A DNA stretch of 64,000 nucleotides, from assembly GCA_022393335.1 (NCBI GenBank), contig JAJEKB010021859.1:18522-82521 (forward strand), written 5' to 3'. Positions 1 through 10,800 of this stretch are shown piece after piece. The position numbers and the translations under genes were made by a program. The first letter of the stretch is position 1. Every line of letters begins with the position of its first letter. This stretch comes from Macrotrachela quadricornifera. Its lineage: Eukaryota; Rotifera; Eurotatoria; Philodinida; Philodinidae. The notes beneath the pieces are model-generated. The model made no database searches and was not told where the DNA came from. It saw only the letters and a list, made by a program, of their open reading frames with translations.

Positions 1-1384
1 TATGAATGCATAAATGAGCTCCATATTTGTAGTTTACGCGTGAATCTCATTTCACTTGCCCACTGAAAAGCGACTTGGCATATAAAAAATTACTTCTGAT
101 CCCGTTTGTCTGTCCATTATCACAGAAAGGATGAGACTGACTGATTACATGATCAAAATATTCTGAACTTTTAGCAATAAACTAGCAGGAGGGAATGACT
201 TGCCAAAGATTACATGGTCACACGAAGAGAACATGTCTGTCTGATCGAAAGTGTTGGGAGAGCAGGGATCGATGTCCAAAATGGCTGGGTGTTGCCGTTC
301 GGTAACATCAGGTTTTTCGATCCCGAACCACTTTTTAGTTTCAAAAAACGCATTTATACTATCCACATGATCAAAGAACAAAAAAATATAAGAAAAGAGT
401 TTTTTAAAATAATCCTCTTCTAGGAGTCGGATGAAAAGGGATAAGATACACTGATGAATTCCTTAGGCACAGGTAAATAAGTGAATGTTCGATGAAAAAG
501 TCAAATTTGTTGCTATCTTCATCGATGTGGCTATTCTTTGTCCTCAAAAATGGAACTGAGGAATGAGCTACATATTGCATGACGGCAAGAAATAGATCAT
601 TTGATGACAAGAACTTTTCGATCCAAAATTATCCTATGTAACGCTGGAGCTTGCACTAATACAAGTACAGCAAGTAGCGGTATTTATCTATTGTCCGTGA
701 TGTAGAATTTTATAAATTTTGTCAGAAAGATTAACTATCTCCGATAAATTGCCTAAAGATTATTGTAACATCATTTAATCGAAAAATATGCAACAATAAG
801 AATGCTTTCTTAGAATTTTTTGCAATAATTTATGCAAAAATTCAATACAAATTACCTGTAAATATAAGTTGTTTATATCTTTTTTCAAGATTGGAATACA
901 TATGTCAATATGATGATGTCTGTTCACTTCATACCAAAGAATCGAAATAATTTAGATTAAATTTGAAGAAGATTGTATCGAGCTTATCTTTTCATTATGA
1001 CCAGTGACATACATTCGTATGTGTTTAGAATACCTTGAAAAATTGAAAATGATAATAACCGCTCTGATAGGATTAAGAAACAAATGTACAAAGTAAATAT
1101 TTGATATACGCATCTCAAAAGATTGAAATTTCTTTTAAATCTATTCAAAATCGAATCATTCTCAAAGTTTTTGACCCTGCGTGAACCAATGAGATACCTC
1201 TTATTCGCCCTCAAAATTGTTATAAAATAATTCATATTCACATATGTATGATCATAAGTGATTGATTTTCTGAAGCAGGTTAAGCATTTATTTATTCAAA
1301 CAAATCTGTAGGATGATATGCAGATGATAATAAACCAATCATTTATTGATTATTCAGTTTTATTTAGTTAAATAGAGATGAGTT
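1..1384. other. Non-coding stretch, window start to NHL gene
   Basis: AT-rich sequence with only short open frames on both strands (for example near 145-420 and 984-1240). None shows a recognisable domain, a splice partner or coding-like composition. Some of it may be the 3' flank of the minus-strand NHL gene, whose stop codon lies at 1385-1387. Confidence 0.5.
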
Positions 1385-2894
1385 CTAATTCGATTCTAAA
1401 ACAAATAGAAAAGAGACAATGAGCTGCCGATTAATTAATAGGTATGCTTTAAATTTACCTGCAGTACAAGAACTTTTGTCAATGGGAAATTTTACTATGC
1501 GAGAATTGCCATTATCAACAACATATAAATTTCCATGTCGATCAAGTGCTAAATCATACGGACCTGCCTGATAATTTGTTCCATCGCCCCAGCCTCCACT
1601 AATGATTGCGGTGCCTGATTTAGAGTCTTTGAACCAACGTACAACTCGCCGTTCGTTTGAATCAATAGCATATACAGTGCTCATGTGGTCAACAACCACT
1701 GCAGTTGGTTGATATAATTGATAAATGTCAGCTTCTTCATCAGCACACCAAGTATTTGGATCTTCACAACCAGCTACAACAATGCCTTCTTTAGCACCGA
1801 CAGGCCATTTTATCACTCGATTATTATAAGAGTCAGCCACGTAAACTGAATGCTCCCGATCGACGAATATATGATCTGGCTTGTTTAACTGATCCAAATC
1901 AAATCCATTTGATACTCCACCAGCAACTACTTGATTATCAGGCCATTTCATCACTCGATCATATCTCTGATCAGAGATGTACAATGATCCTTCATTATCT
2001 ATTGCCAATCCATAACATTGAGTATCAACAATGATGGTGTCGCCGTGATCAGCGTTCTTGAACCATCGTTGCACTCGAGAGTTATAATGATCACACATAT
2101 ACATAGTTCCATTCTTGTCCACAACAACACTAGTCACACAATCTAGCTGATTATCGCTAGTACCTTGTCCGTTGCCACCAGCTACTACTTTGGCTTTCGT
2201 TGATCCTGACGTCCATTTGACTACACGGTGTTTGGCACAATCAGCAACATAGACTGTATCATCATCATCCACAAACACGCCATGTGGTGATCCGAATTGC
2301 TCCAGTTCGGATTCATCTTCACTTTCGCCAGCTACAACGGTACCAAATCGATTCCATGTTGCAGTTGCGCAAATACCGTCCTCAATGGGAAGAGGAGAGG
2401 CTACGTGATAGAAGAGATAAATATGATAAAGTTTCTCATTTCATTATTTACCTGTTGTTGTTATTAACATAGGTGGACACATTGCTTGCGTGGTCATGCT
2501 CTTTGGATAGCATATTGGATGTGTATTACAGTTTGTATGCATTACACACACATGTTCAGGTTCGAAACACGTTTGGTTGTCGATGGCACATGAGACAAAT
2601 CCAGAACAGGTTGAATCAAGATAGGCACAAATGCTTTCATTGCTACTAACCGCCAGAGGAAGACAACCACACCCGTAGTTTAAAGAGCATTTATCATATT
2701 GTGACGCACCTTGACATGTTTGGCTTTTGACTCGATCCACTTAATAACAAGAAATAGAGAGATGAAAGTATAGACAAAGAACAACATACCTGATATGCTA
2801 AAAATGAGCAACAAGTTATATTATTCTAAGGACATTGAAAGATTGCCACTTACCCAAATATCGTCAACAATAAAATATATGTTATCCAAATCAT
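1385..2894 (-). CDS. Secreted NHL-repeat six-bladed beta-propeller protein (5 exons)
   Basis: The proposed CDS is the complement of 1385-1395, 1459-2400, 2452-2739, 2790-2797 and 2854-2894, 1290 nt, about 429 aa. All introns are GT-AG and short (63, 51, 50, 56 nt). The N-terminus starts MIW and is hydrophobic, like a signal peptide. A cysteine-rich stretch follows (about residues 18-105, over ten Cys). The rest carries six NHL repeats with the typical VYVADxxNxRVxKW pattern (for example VYVADCAKHRVVKW, LYISDQRYDRVMKW, VYVADSYNNRVIKW), enough for one six-bladed propeller. NHL propellers are interaction modules; no catalytic residues are visible, so the role is unknown beyond an extracellular binding protein. 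The 8-nt exon 2790-2797 keeps the frame. A single longer intron using an acceptor inside the next exon, just before CCAAACATGT, also keeps the frame and is the main alternative. The last intron is a multiple of three and stop-free, so retention would add 21 residues. Confidence 0.8.
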
Positions 2895-4852
2895 TTTGCT
2901 TTATGCATCTGTAATTGCACTCAATCCTGCTATATTATATGTCTATCATGGGATTAGAACCATCTGCTACATAGTCAGCATTCATTTTTTTGTGTTTTGT
3001 ATGACGATAGAATGACAAAGCGTTATCAATATTCTATATGCACAAGCGAATCTCGTTTGTACGCTTCGGTCATCATAGGAAAAAACACCAGATTCATAGC
3101 GAACTTTTCCATTCTTTTCTTGATCTTACCGAGACGAATAATGAAAATTTATCTTCATTTATATGCCAGTAGTTCGAGAATACTTTCTACTCTATAGTTT
3201 GTCGGATTCTTTTTGTTTTTTGTATTATAAAAGATGATACAATAATTATGCATTAAGCAATTATATGGAAGCAGAAGATTTCGTCTCTCCTCTCATATCT
3301 ATAAGAAAAAAGTATATAGCAAAAAAAAAGATTTATTCGTAAGCCTTAACAGATGTGCATATACCAATGATAGACTAACATGAGAAAAAAAAATTGTGAT
3401 GCGAAGAAAGTGAAGGAGGAGGTTGAGATCAAAATGTGAAAGGAATGTACTTAGTTTTTTTTTCTTTTTCAATTGATTTAAGTAAACGATATTCATCTTA
3501 TGGAAATCATCTCAGAAAAAGATATTAGTGTAAAAAATTGAACGACTATTGTTACCTTTTCGAGTACTCATATAGCCGGTTACATATACACGAACTTTCT
3601 CGTTTTCAATATTTTACATAGGCAGCAGAGTGATCTCAGTCTGGGTTAGATTCAAATTTTCAGTCCAACAAACTCTGAAAATGGATTGAAAGAAGTACAT
3701 TCTATAGAAGTGTGATAACTATCTAACACATTATTATTTCTAACGGAAAAAAAATAACTAGAAATAATATCAGAATAGTTGCTATTCAGATTGAGTAAAT
3801 CTAATTTTTCTTTATGAATATGAGGAATAATAGTATGGTTTTAACTTAAAAGCTTACATAGGTTAAGAAGTGTCTCCGAAGTTCTGAAATGATTTTATAA
3901 ATTTAAATAAAGTATAGATATCCCTATAGTTGATTCTCATCTTAATTGATTAATAATTTTAATCGAATTGTTATGTTATCTATCGTTCGGTCATTACTAT
4001 AGTTTTCGAATTGTTCAATATTTCTGCTCTTGTAATTTTTCTTTTCACGCATGTTAATCATTTTCTATATGTTTTTATAGGCCTAACGTCAGCTAGTTTT
4101 GCCAACACGATTTATTGAATTAATCTGATTAATAAAAAAAATATATAACCGTACTTGAAGGCTCGTTTCTGTTCATTATCTTGTTCATCTTGAAAAATAA
4201 CATTTCATGCATTATCTAATTCCTTAGTTATAATAGCTCAAATGAATTTTACATATCTATTATCAGTAAAATAAATTTCCTTACGCCAATCATGACCATG
4301 TGATTTAACGAATTTTAACTTTTAATAGGTAAAAGCTAGAGATTGTTGAACGATCATTGTGAAAAAAAAGTAGAACAGTAAATCTTTACGCTTACGATGA
4401 TTTTGTCTACAAATACTTTTTTTTTATTGTGAAATTTAGATACATCCTCAATTCTATAGCACAAGTTATAGACCTCAAATATGATGATTTATAAAATTGT
4501 TTCAAAATTTCTGTGACAATTCTTAGATGAGATATTAACAGAACTTAAACAATATCTGGTTGGACACGAGACTGACAGTAGAAAATGGAAATAAAATCAT
4601 GATAGAAAGTTTTAACATTATATAGAGTCTACGCAGACCCTGTGGTTCCACTACCTATTTGCCCATCGTTACATGTCTATTTGACATTATTCAATTTCAA
4701 TATTACCGAAACACGAGACTTTTAAAATAAAAAAAGAAGAATACTGATTTGTATCTATCATAGTATTTTATCTTTTTTTTTTGAAATGTATTAAAACATA
4801 CTCTTAAAACAATAAATATACATTTTTTTTACAAAAAATAACATAATTTTCA
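2895..4852. other. Intergenic region, no gene seen
   Basis: This lies between the start of the NHL gene and the stop of the GT25 gene, both on the minus strand. It is AT-rich with poly-A/poly-T runs and only short shadow frames (2997-3197, 3299-3496). It should hold the NHL promoter near 2900-3000, but no clear TATA box or initiator stands out. Confidence 0.5.
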
Positions 4853-5887
4853 CTATTTAACATGAGAAAATAAAGATAAATTCCTAATATCATTTGGCCA
4901 AAGTTCATTCTCATGATTTTTTCTCCATTCATCTGCTTTATGAAAGTCTGCATAAGATATTGCTGAATCTTTTAATTGATCTATAAATTCTACACCTTGC
5001 CACCATTGAATTATTAAATTTATCCATTTTTTAAATCGATATATTAATGTATTTTTTGGTGGATTTACATCAGATGGTTGTAAAGAAGTTATCTTTTGTT
5101 GTAATGCTAATGGTGGATGAATACTATAAACTAATATTTCTTTCTCACTTACAAGACGAACAATTTCATCATCAATTGCTCTTCGTGGTGAAGATAAAAG
5201 ATGACTAAGTTTTAAAGCAGTTCGAGATCGAATAGCATAAGCATGTGTACAACTTGGATTAATTGCTCGATGTATACGATAATTTTTTATTCCTTCATAT
5301 ATTATTTCACCAGGTGGATCACCACAATAACCAAGATAAATCATATCAGGTATATTCCATATATCTTGAGGTAATGATTCAAGTATATCAAATGTAGACA
5401 TTTCAAGATCAATATCATCTTCAAATATAAATATCCATGTATCATTTTTTAAATTAGCAATATCTAACCAAATTTGCATATGACTAGCCCAACAAGCAAG
5501 TTCAACTAATGTAATATGACCTTTATGTATTAAATGAGTTCGAGAAACAACTTCAGATGAATGAATATCATATGCAGGTACTATAAATACATCTAAATTA
5601 AGTGTTTGAAATAATGCAATTGAATGTATTAATCGATCTTTACGACGTGGAAGATTAATGATATAAATTTGTTTAGCTGCACCAAGATGTTTAATAGTTC
5701 CATTAATATGAAGTAATGTAGATTTAGATGGAAATTTTAATGCTGTTTCGATAATAAAAGTATCCGATAAATTAATATAATATTGTTGAGAAATTGAAAA
5801 ATATGTATTTATAAAATAAGCACATAATGTAATCAGAAGAAATATAACAAGAGGATAGTAATTCATTTGCATATTGTTAAATATCAA
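4853..5887 (-). CDS. Glycosyltransferase family 25 (LPS/collagen-type), type II membrane protein
   Basis: A 344-residue protein in one uninterrupted exon. Residues about 9-30 form one hydrophobic segment near the N-terminus, as in a Golgi type II signal anchor. The GT25 signature IYIINLPRRKDRL spans about 74-86. A typical WIFIFEDDIDLE block (about 151-162) supplies the acidic metal/nucleotide-sugar site, and a CTHAYAIRSRTALKL block follows in the C-terminal half, as in PF01755. GT25 enzymes transfer sugars such as galactose to glycans or, in animals, to hydroxylysine of collagen. The length is shorter than the animal collagen galactosyltransferases and closer to bacterial single-domain GT25. 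The sugar and acceptor cannot be read from the sequence. The absence of introns, in a window where most genes have them, is compatible with retroposition or transfer. An alternative ATG lies seven codons in. Poly-A/T tracts just past the stop could hold the polyadenylation site. Confidence 0.82.
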   Translation of the reverse strand: MIFNNMQMNYYPLVIFLLITLCAYFINTYFSISQQYYINLSDTFIIETALKFPSKSTLLHINGTIKHLGAAKQIYIINLPRRKDRLIHSIALFQTLNLDVFIVPAYDIHSSEVVSRTHLIHKGHITLVELACWASHMQIWLDIANLKNDTWIFIFEDDIDLEMSTFDILESLPQDIWNIPDMIYLGYCGDPPGEIIYEGIKNYRIHRAINPSCTHAYAIRSRTALKLSHLLSSPRRAIDDEIVRLVSEKEILVYSIHPPLALQQKITSLQPSDVNPPKNTLIYRFKKWINLIIQWWQGVEFIDQLKDSAISYADFHKADEWRKNHENELWPNDIRNLSLFSHVK

Positions 5888-7640
5888 ATAAAAATTTAAA
5901 TAGATCTTTCTTTGAACATATTTTCAAGAAATAAAACAATCAGTAGTTTTTTATACAAATAGAATTTATTGAACATCACTAAAATATACATTTAACAATT
6001 CAAAAATAATAAATAATAAAACATAATAACTTCACTTCTCATATATAAAAAAAATTTCTTTCGATTACCTTTTCTTTTTTTTTTCATATATAATCTATAT
6101 CTTCTCTTTTAATACTATCAAATAGACTATTCATTTTTATAATGCTTGATTTCATTGTGATATTTATAAAATATAATACAAATGAAAAATGTTTATAATT
6201 AATCTAAAATCATGTTTGACATAATTCATATGTACAAATTTTTCTATGAAATAGAAATAAGATTTAATCGTTTACCTTTTGAATCTCATATGAATAAAAA
6301 TAATTATCATGAACGTGATTATTGTTTCTTTATGACTTGAATTTTTCTCTTATACTCCCTTCCTTTTTGTTTTGCTTTTATCCTTTCCTTCTTTCTCTTT
6401 CATTATATTTTATCTATTAAATATCTCATCTTCTAAATCAACTCTTTTTTTGTTGCTTCCTTTTGTGCATATCGTGCCAAAGTTAAACTATTTACTAAAA
6501 ATAGATGTATAATTCAGACATTCATTCGTCAAAAGAAAAGAATCAAATTTAATCAATTATAAAGTTGTAAACAAGATTAAATATTCTATACAAGTATGTC
6601 ATATAAAAATAACACTTTAAATTTTCATCTTAGGTATAATTATAATTCGAAATAAGACTTTTATTTAAATTAAATCTATTTTGAAAGATGAAGATGATGA
6701 TTAAAATTAAACGAAAAAATAAGTTTGAAAGAAAATCTCGACAATTTCCCTTACGATACATCTTTGCAACTATTTGAACAATTTCAATAAATAAAGACTA
6801 TTTCAATGTATACTTATTCTGTAAAAGTAAAGGTACTAGCTCAAGACCTAAATAAGTCAATAAAAGAAATTTGTCTGCATTTCAGTTAATACATTATTTT
6901 CGAAAAAACAAAATATACCACAAGATATAGTATGAAAAACTGTATAATTTATCTTTCTAAGGTTTCGTAGTTTTATACGAAACCCATCAAAAGGTTTCGA
7001 AATCGTTTCAAATCACGAAACCTTAGTTTTTTTTTTAGTGTGTGGCACATTTTATTTTTTTAATACAGTGTATTAAGTAATGAAAAATTGAAATATAAAA
7101 TGTAGCTATTTAATCTGTTTCATCCATTATATTTTGAATATTCAAATTGCTGAAGTCATTGCAACGATATATCGATAGAACAATTGCTGCAAATTTTTTA
7201 AATAATCTTTTATAACAATGTATATGTCAAATTTAATTATACATCAGATAAAATTTTTATCTTTGACATTTTTGCTGTATATAGATGAAAAAAATTGATC
7301 TTATTTATAACTTTATGAATAAAATAATTGTTACCTTTGAATTTTTTTTTGCTTTGTATGAGTGAATGTCTAAATCATTCCAAAATTTTCATTAGAGAAT
7401 ATGTGAAAATGCTCGAAATGCTTAATTAATAAGAAAAATAAACTCGTTTTTTCTTCGAGCCTAAAGAAAAAAAGCTTATTAACGTTGAAGTAACAAAGTA
7501 ACAGGAAAGGAAAAAATGAGTCATTCGATGGTACAATACATGTTTACAAAAGAATCGATGTAGAACATTATTTACAAAACCTTCTTTGAATTTTCTGTTT
7601 CATTTTATACATAAATCTTATCTGGATTATTTACTAGTCA
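5888..7640. other. AT-rich intergenic DNA upstream of GT25 with repeat fragments
   Basis: No gene seen. It contains T-rich tracts, a fragment near 6890-6950 resembling the fold-back family at 17.9 and 51.3 kb (shared AAAATATACCA...ATGAAAAACT), and a compact inverted repeat at 6958-7026. Confidence 0.45.
6958..7026. repeat. Inverted repeat, 13-bp arms (ctaaggtttcgta)
   Basis: CTAAGGTTTCGTA at the left end is matched by the reverse complement of CACGAAACCTTAG at the right end (12 of 13). Inside there is a second pair of GGTTTCG/CGAAACC blocks, so the 69-bp unit can fold twice. It lies about 0.65 kb upstream of the MULE-like relic and could be an element terminus or an independent small repeat. 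Confidence 0.5.
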
Positions 7641-7659
7641 AAGAATAGGACGATTATGG

Positions 7660-8780
7660 AAAGAGTTCAAGGAGTATATTCTAACTGAAAATTTCAAAAA
7701 TAATGAATCAATTATATTCAGATGTTCACAATATCGAACTTTTACGAAATGTAAGTATCAATTGAAAGTAAAAGTTTATCATGAAAATAATAAACATGAT
7801 CCATTTGAAAATGCAAATTTACCAGTAGAAACTCGTTCAATTATTCATGATCTTGTTCTGGAAGATTTGACTAACAGTCAAATCTGAAAAAACAGTGAAA
7901 ATGTTATATCTACCTTTGGAAAAAAATACATCAGACAAACTGATTTGAATTACTCGGAGGTCCTTTTTTTTTACAGCTATTCATTTCATATGTCAATGTT
8001 ATTGATATAAATATCATTTTTATTTGGATCACGACTCGTCAAACTTTATTGATATGTAAATGATCATTCAATCTTGCTATCGATTGTATGTATAAAACAA
8101 AACAACATCATGTGAATTGCCGTTATTAATCTTTGAAACATTGAATATTAATCGATGTTTTTTTCCTATAGGTTTATATCTTATTTCTACAGATGAAGCA
8201 TATGAAACATTTGTAACATTATTGAAGAGATTACGAACATGGGCAACAACAGTTAATAACTAATCGTAAACGATAAATGTTATTATCACTGATGGTGCTC
8301 CTGTTTTAATAGTTGCTGTGTAAATATTTTTAGAGACACACTATACATATAGATGACTCATGTGTTGGGCACATGTTCTACAGAAGGATTCGTAAGCATA
8401 GAACTCTTGCCAAAAGTACAGCAAAAATTCTAATGGTTGAAAAAGAAATTAAAGATTTGCAAGTAGCACTTAATGATCAAGCCTTTACAATTGATGCTAA
8501 ATTATTGTTAGAAAAATGAGCTCGTAATGATGATCTCTATATATTTTCACAAAATGTTATTCAACAGTGGTCATCTGTACTTTGTTACTGACATAAAGGA
8601 GCTACTCGTTTTACTTCTTCCACTAAAAATGATTAAGAAAGTTTGAATAGCTGTATAAAAGAACGCTATACTATGCGTAATATATTATCGCTTACTTCAT
8701 TTTTACAACCTTCTGGAAAAATGCTAATGAATTGATCGTTGAACACCGGAGAAAAGTTCTTTTTAAATACAGTTAACTAT
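7660..8780 (+). pseudogene. Decayed MULE-type transposase
   Basis: Translated blocks in changing frames follow the order of MULE/Mutator-like transposases. First comes a FLYWCH/zinc-knuckle-like start (IIFRCSQYRTFTKCKYQL, about 7715-7770). Next is a block with ISTDEAYETFVTLLKRL (about 8190-8240). Then comes the catalytic segment VIITDGAPVLIVAV (about 8280-8325), followed by MCWAHVLQKDS (about 8355-8390). Last is the region with RKHRTLAKSTAKIL, leading to HKGATRF and ESLNSCIKERYT (about 8390-8675). Stops break it, for example after NSQI, inside the AV*IFLETH block and in the LLLEK-ARNDD block; some replace an expected Trp by TGA. It encodes no working enzyme. The family moves DNA by cut-and-paste with long TIRs; I could not pair clear termini. 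Confidence 0.7.
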
Positions 8781-9480
8781 TGATATTGATCTTGATTTGA
8801 AGACATATGATTGGACTTAATAAAGTTGATAGAAATGAAATATTACAACTAGATGTATTTACATTGATTATTTCTACAAAAGAATCTCAAATGAATACTT
8901 GTTCTTGAATACATTATTTTTATACTATGAGCTGATTATCCTATGATCATTTCGAACAATAGTTGAAAACTGTACAAATCTTAAATTATTCTGACATGTT
9001 ATCTCAATAAAAATATTCATACATCTATATAGCAAGTCTTACGATAATGGTGGAAATTCAAACAGTTTCACAATTAATTATAAAACGAAAGGTGAAATAT
9101 GCGCTATCGAAACAGTAATTTATTATAAATGTTTATCTTACATATTTTTTTAAATACTTTAGTAATATGTCTCTTTATAACACAAAATCCTATTTATTTA
9201 TATAAAAATAAGTTAGAACACTATACTTCGCTTTCCTTTTCATCGTATAAAACTATTATCATTTCCTCGACAATAAACGAAAGTTACATTTCACTAAATG
9301 CATATCAACGTATACTGTATAATTCTGCAGTCCAAAGAACTGTAAGACGATGATTTCTATTGCTGCCTTTCCTAGAAATCTATTGAAAACGATCGAAAAG
9401 ACATAGAATGTAGAAGCAGTATTCCAGCGGAATTATTTGAGGACCTTTCCTTCTAAATGGATGTGCCATTTTCCTGTTAA
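8781..9480. other. Non-coding flank between MULE relic and inverted-repeat element
   Basis: AT-rich sequence. The frame at 9129-9353 is low-complexity and hydrophobic, with no family resemblance. Parts may be a decayed 3' portion of the MULE element. Confidence 0.4.
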
Positions 9481-10800
9481 AGTTGAATAAATTTAACTTA
9501 TTTAATTTTTTGTAATTTATTAAATTAAATTAAATTATCTCTGTCTCATATATCTTCACGAATGAAATTCCAACCCAATATTATCAATTAAATAACATGT
9601 TATAACATTGCCTAACTGAAAGTACAATCTGAGATATTTTGGTATCTACTTCGAAAGATTATCTAGAATCGATTGGGAACTACCTAGGGACAATATCTGT
9701 GACTTTTTTAGGCCTGCCTAAGAATGCAAACCCGAACCCATTGGGCCCAATTTCAGGATGCTAACTAAAAGTTTTTGAGCTCGACTTGGAGATCTTTAGG
9801 AGAATCCTCAAGCATTCAAAAAACTATTCTATACTACTTGAGTTATTCGTATAATTCTGGACATTAAATTCATTCAATATAGGTTTTTTTCTGCATCAAA
9901 ATAGATAAAAAGATTTTCGAGATAAGAGTGATTTCAAACAGTTGGTAAATATTTCCCCCAATTGGGGCTCGATTCCCATATGCAATATTTGTTGTATCAC
10001 TGTATAAATGAGAATCGTACGAAATATCATTTATTCAATAGTGTAACATAAATACCTCGTATGTCAATCGAGTCTCAATGAAAAGTAATAGGCGCCGAAT
10101 AACGGCTTGAAATCATTCTTATCACCAAAATCTCCTTATCTCTTCTGATGCAGAAAAAAATCTCCATCGAATAAGTCTAATATCAATGAATTCAACACAA
10201 ATATTCATCCTCTTTCAGATCAAAAACTAAATTTTTCGTCTTTGAAAAATCCCTCACATATTCCTCATTACTTCAGTAATATAGAAATAAAATCCTGTAT
10301 TCGTGATCAGGACACTTTATTCTATCGATCAGGGAAGAGTATAAATGGAAGAAAGAAATATTTTTTTCGAATAACAGGAGGTTACTCCATGCATAGAAAT
10401 TTGATTTTTGACAAAATCCAAAATGACTCCGAAAAAGAATCTCATATGATTAGACTATTAAAAGTGACATCAATTTTTTGCCTTATGCAGTGCCACAAGC
10501 AGGACTGAAAAAAGTTTTGGTAGCATTTGCCGATTAGTTGGAAAGTGTTCTAGATAAAATCCTTAGGTAGGTCGCAAAAGGTTGTAGATATCGTCCCTAG
10601 GTAGGTCCCAATCGGTTCTAGATAGTATTCCAAGGTAAGGACCAAAATATCTCAGATTGTATTCTCAGTTAGACAATGACATAACATGTTATTTAATTGA
10701 TAATATTGGGATTGGGACTTCATTCATGAAGATATATTAGATTAAAAGTAGAGAAAATGTTTTAATTTTGATATAAGACAGAAATAAATTAAATTAAGCG
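9480..10800. mobile_element. Fold-back element, long inverted repeats, ~1.3 kb
   Basis: The left arm (about 9490-9720) and right arm (about 10555-10795) are diverged inverted copies. Both contain the block ATTATCAATTAAATAACATG, AATCTGAGATATTTTGGT and the CTACCTAGGGAC motif in matching order. A second inverted pair lies inside (about 9889-9945 with 10107-10165, sharing TTTTTTTCTGCATCA and GATAAGA.TGATTTCA). The element is therefore largely self-complementary. The only frame of note, 10242-10508, has no recognised domain. I infer a non-autonomous TIR/fold-back transposon; the family is unknown. Confidence 0.72.

Noticed and set aside
9129..9353. 74-codon hydrophobic frame as a small membrane protein
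   Set aside because: Low-complexity AT-rich translation with no homolog-like motif, situated in transposon debris.
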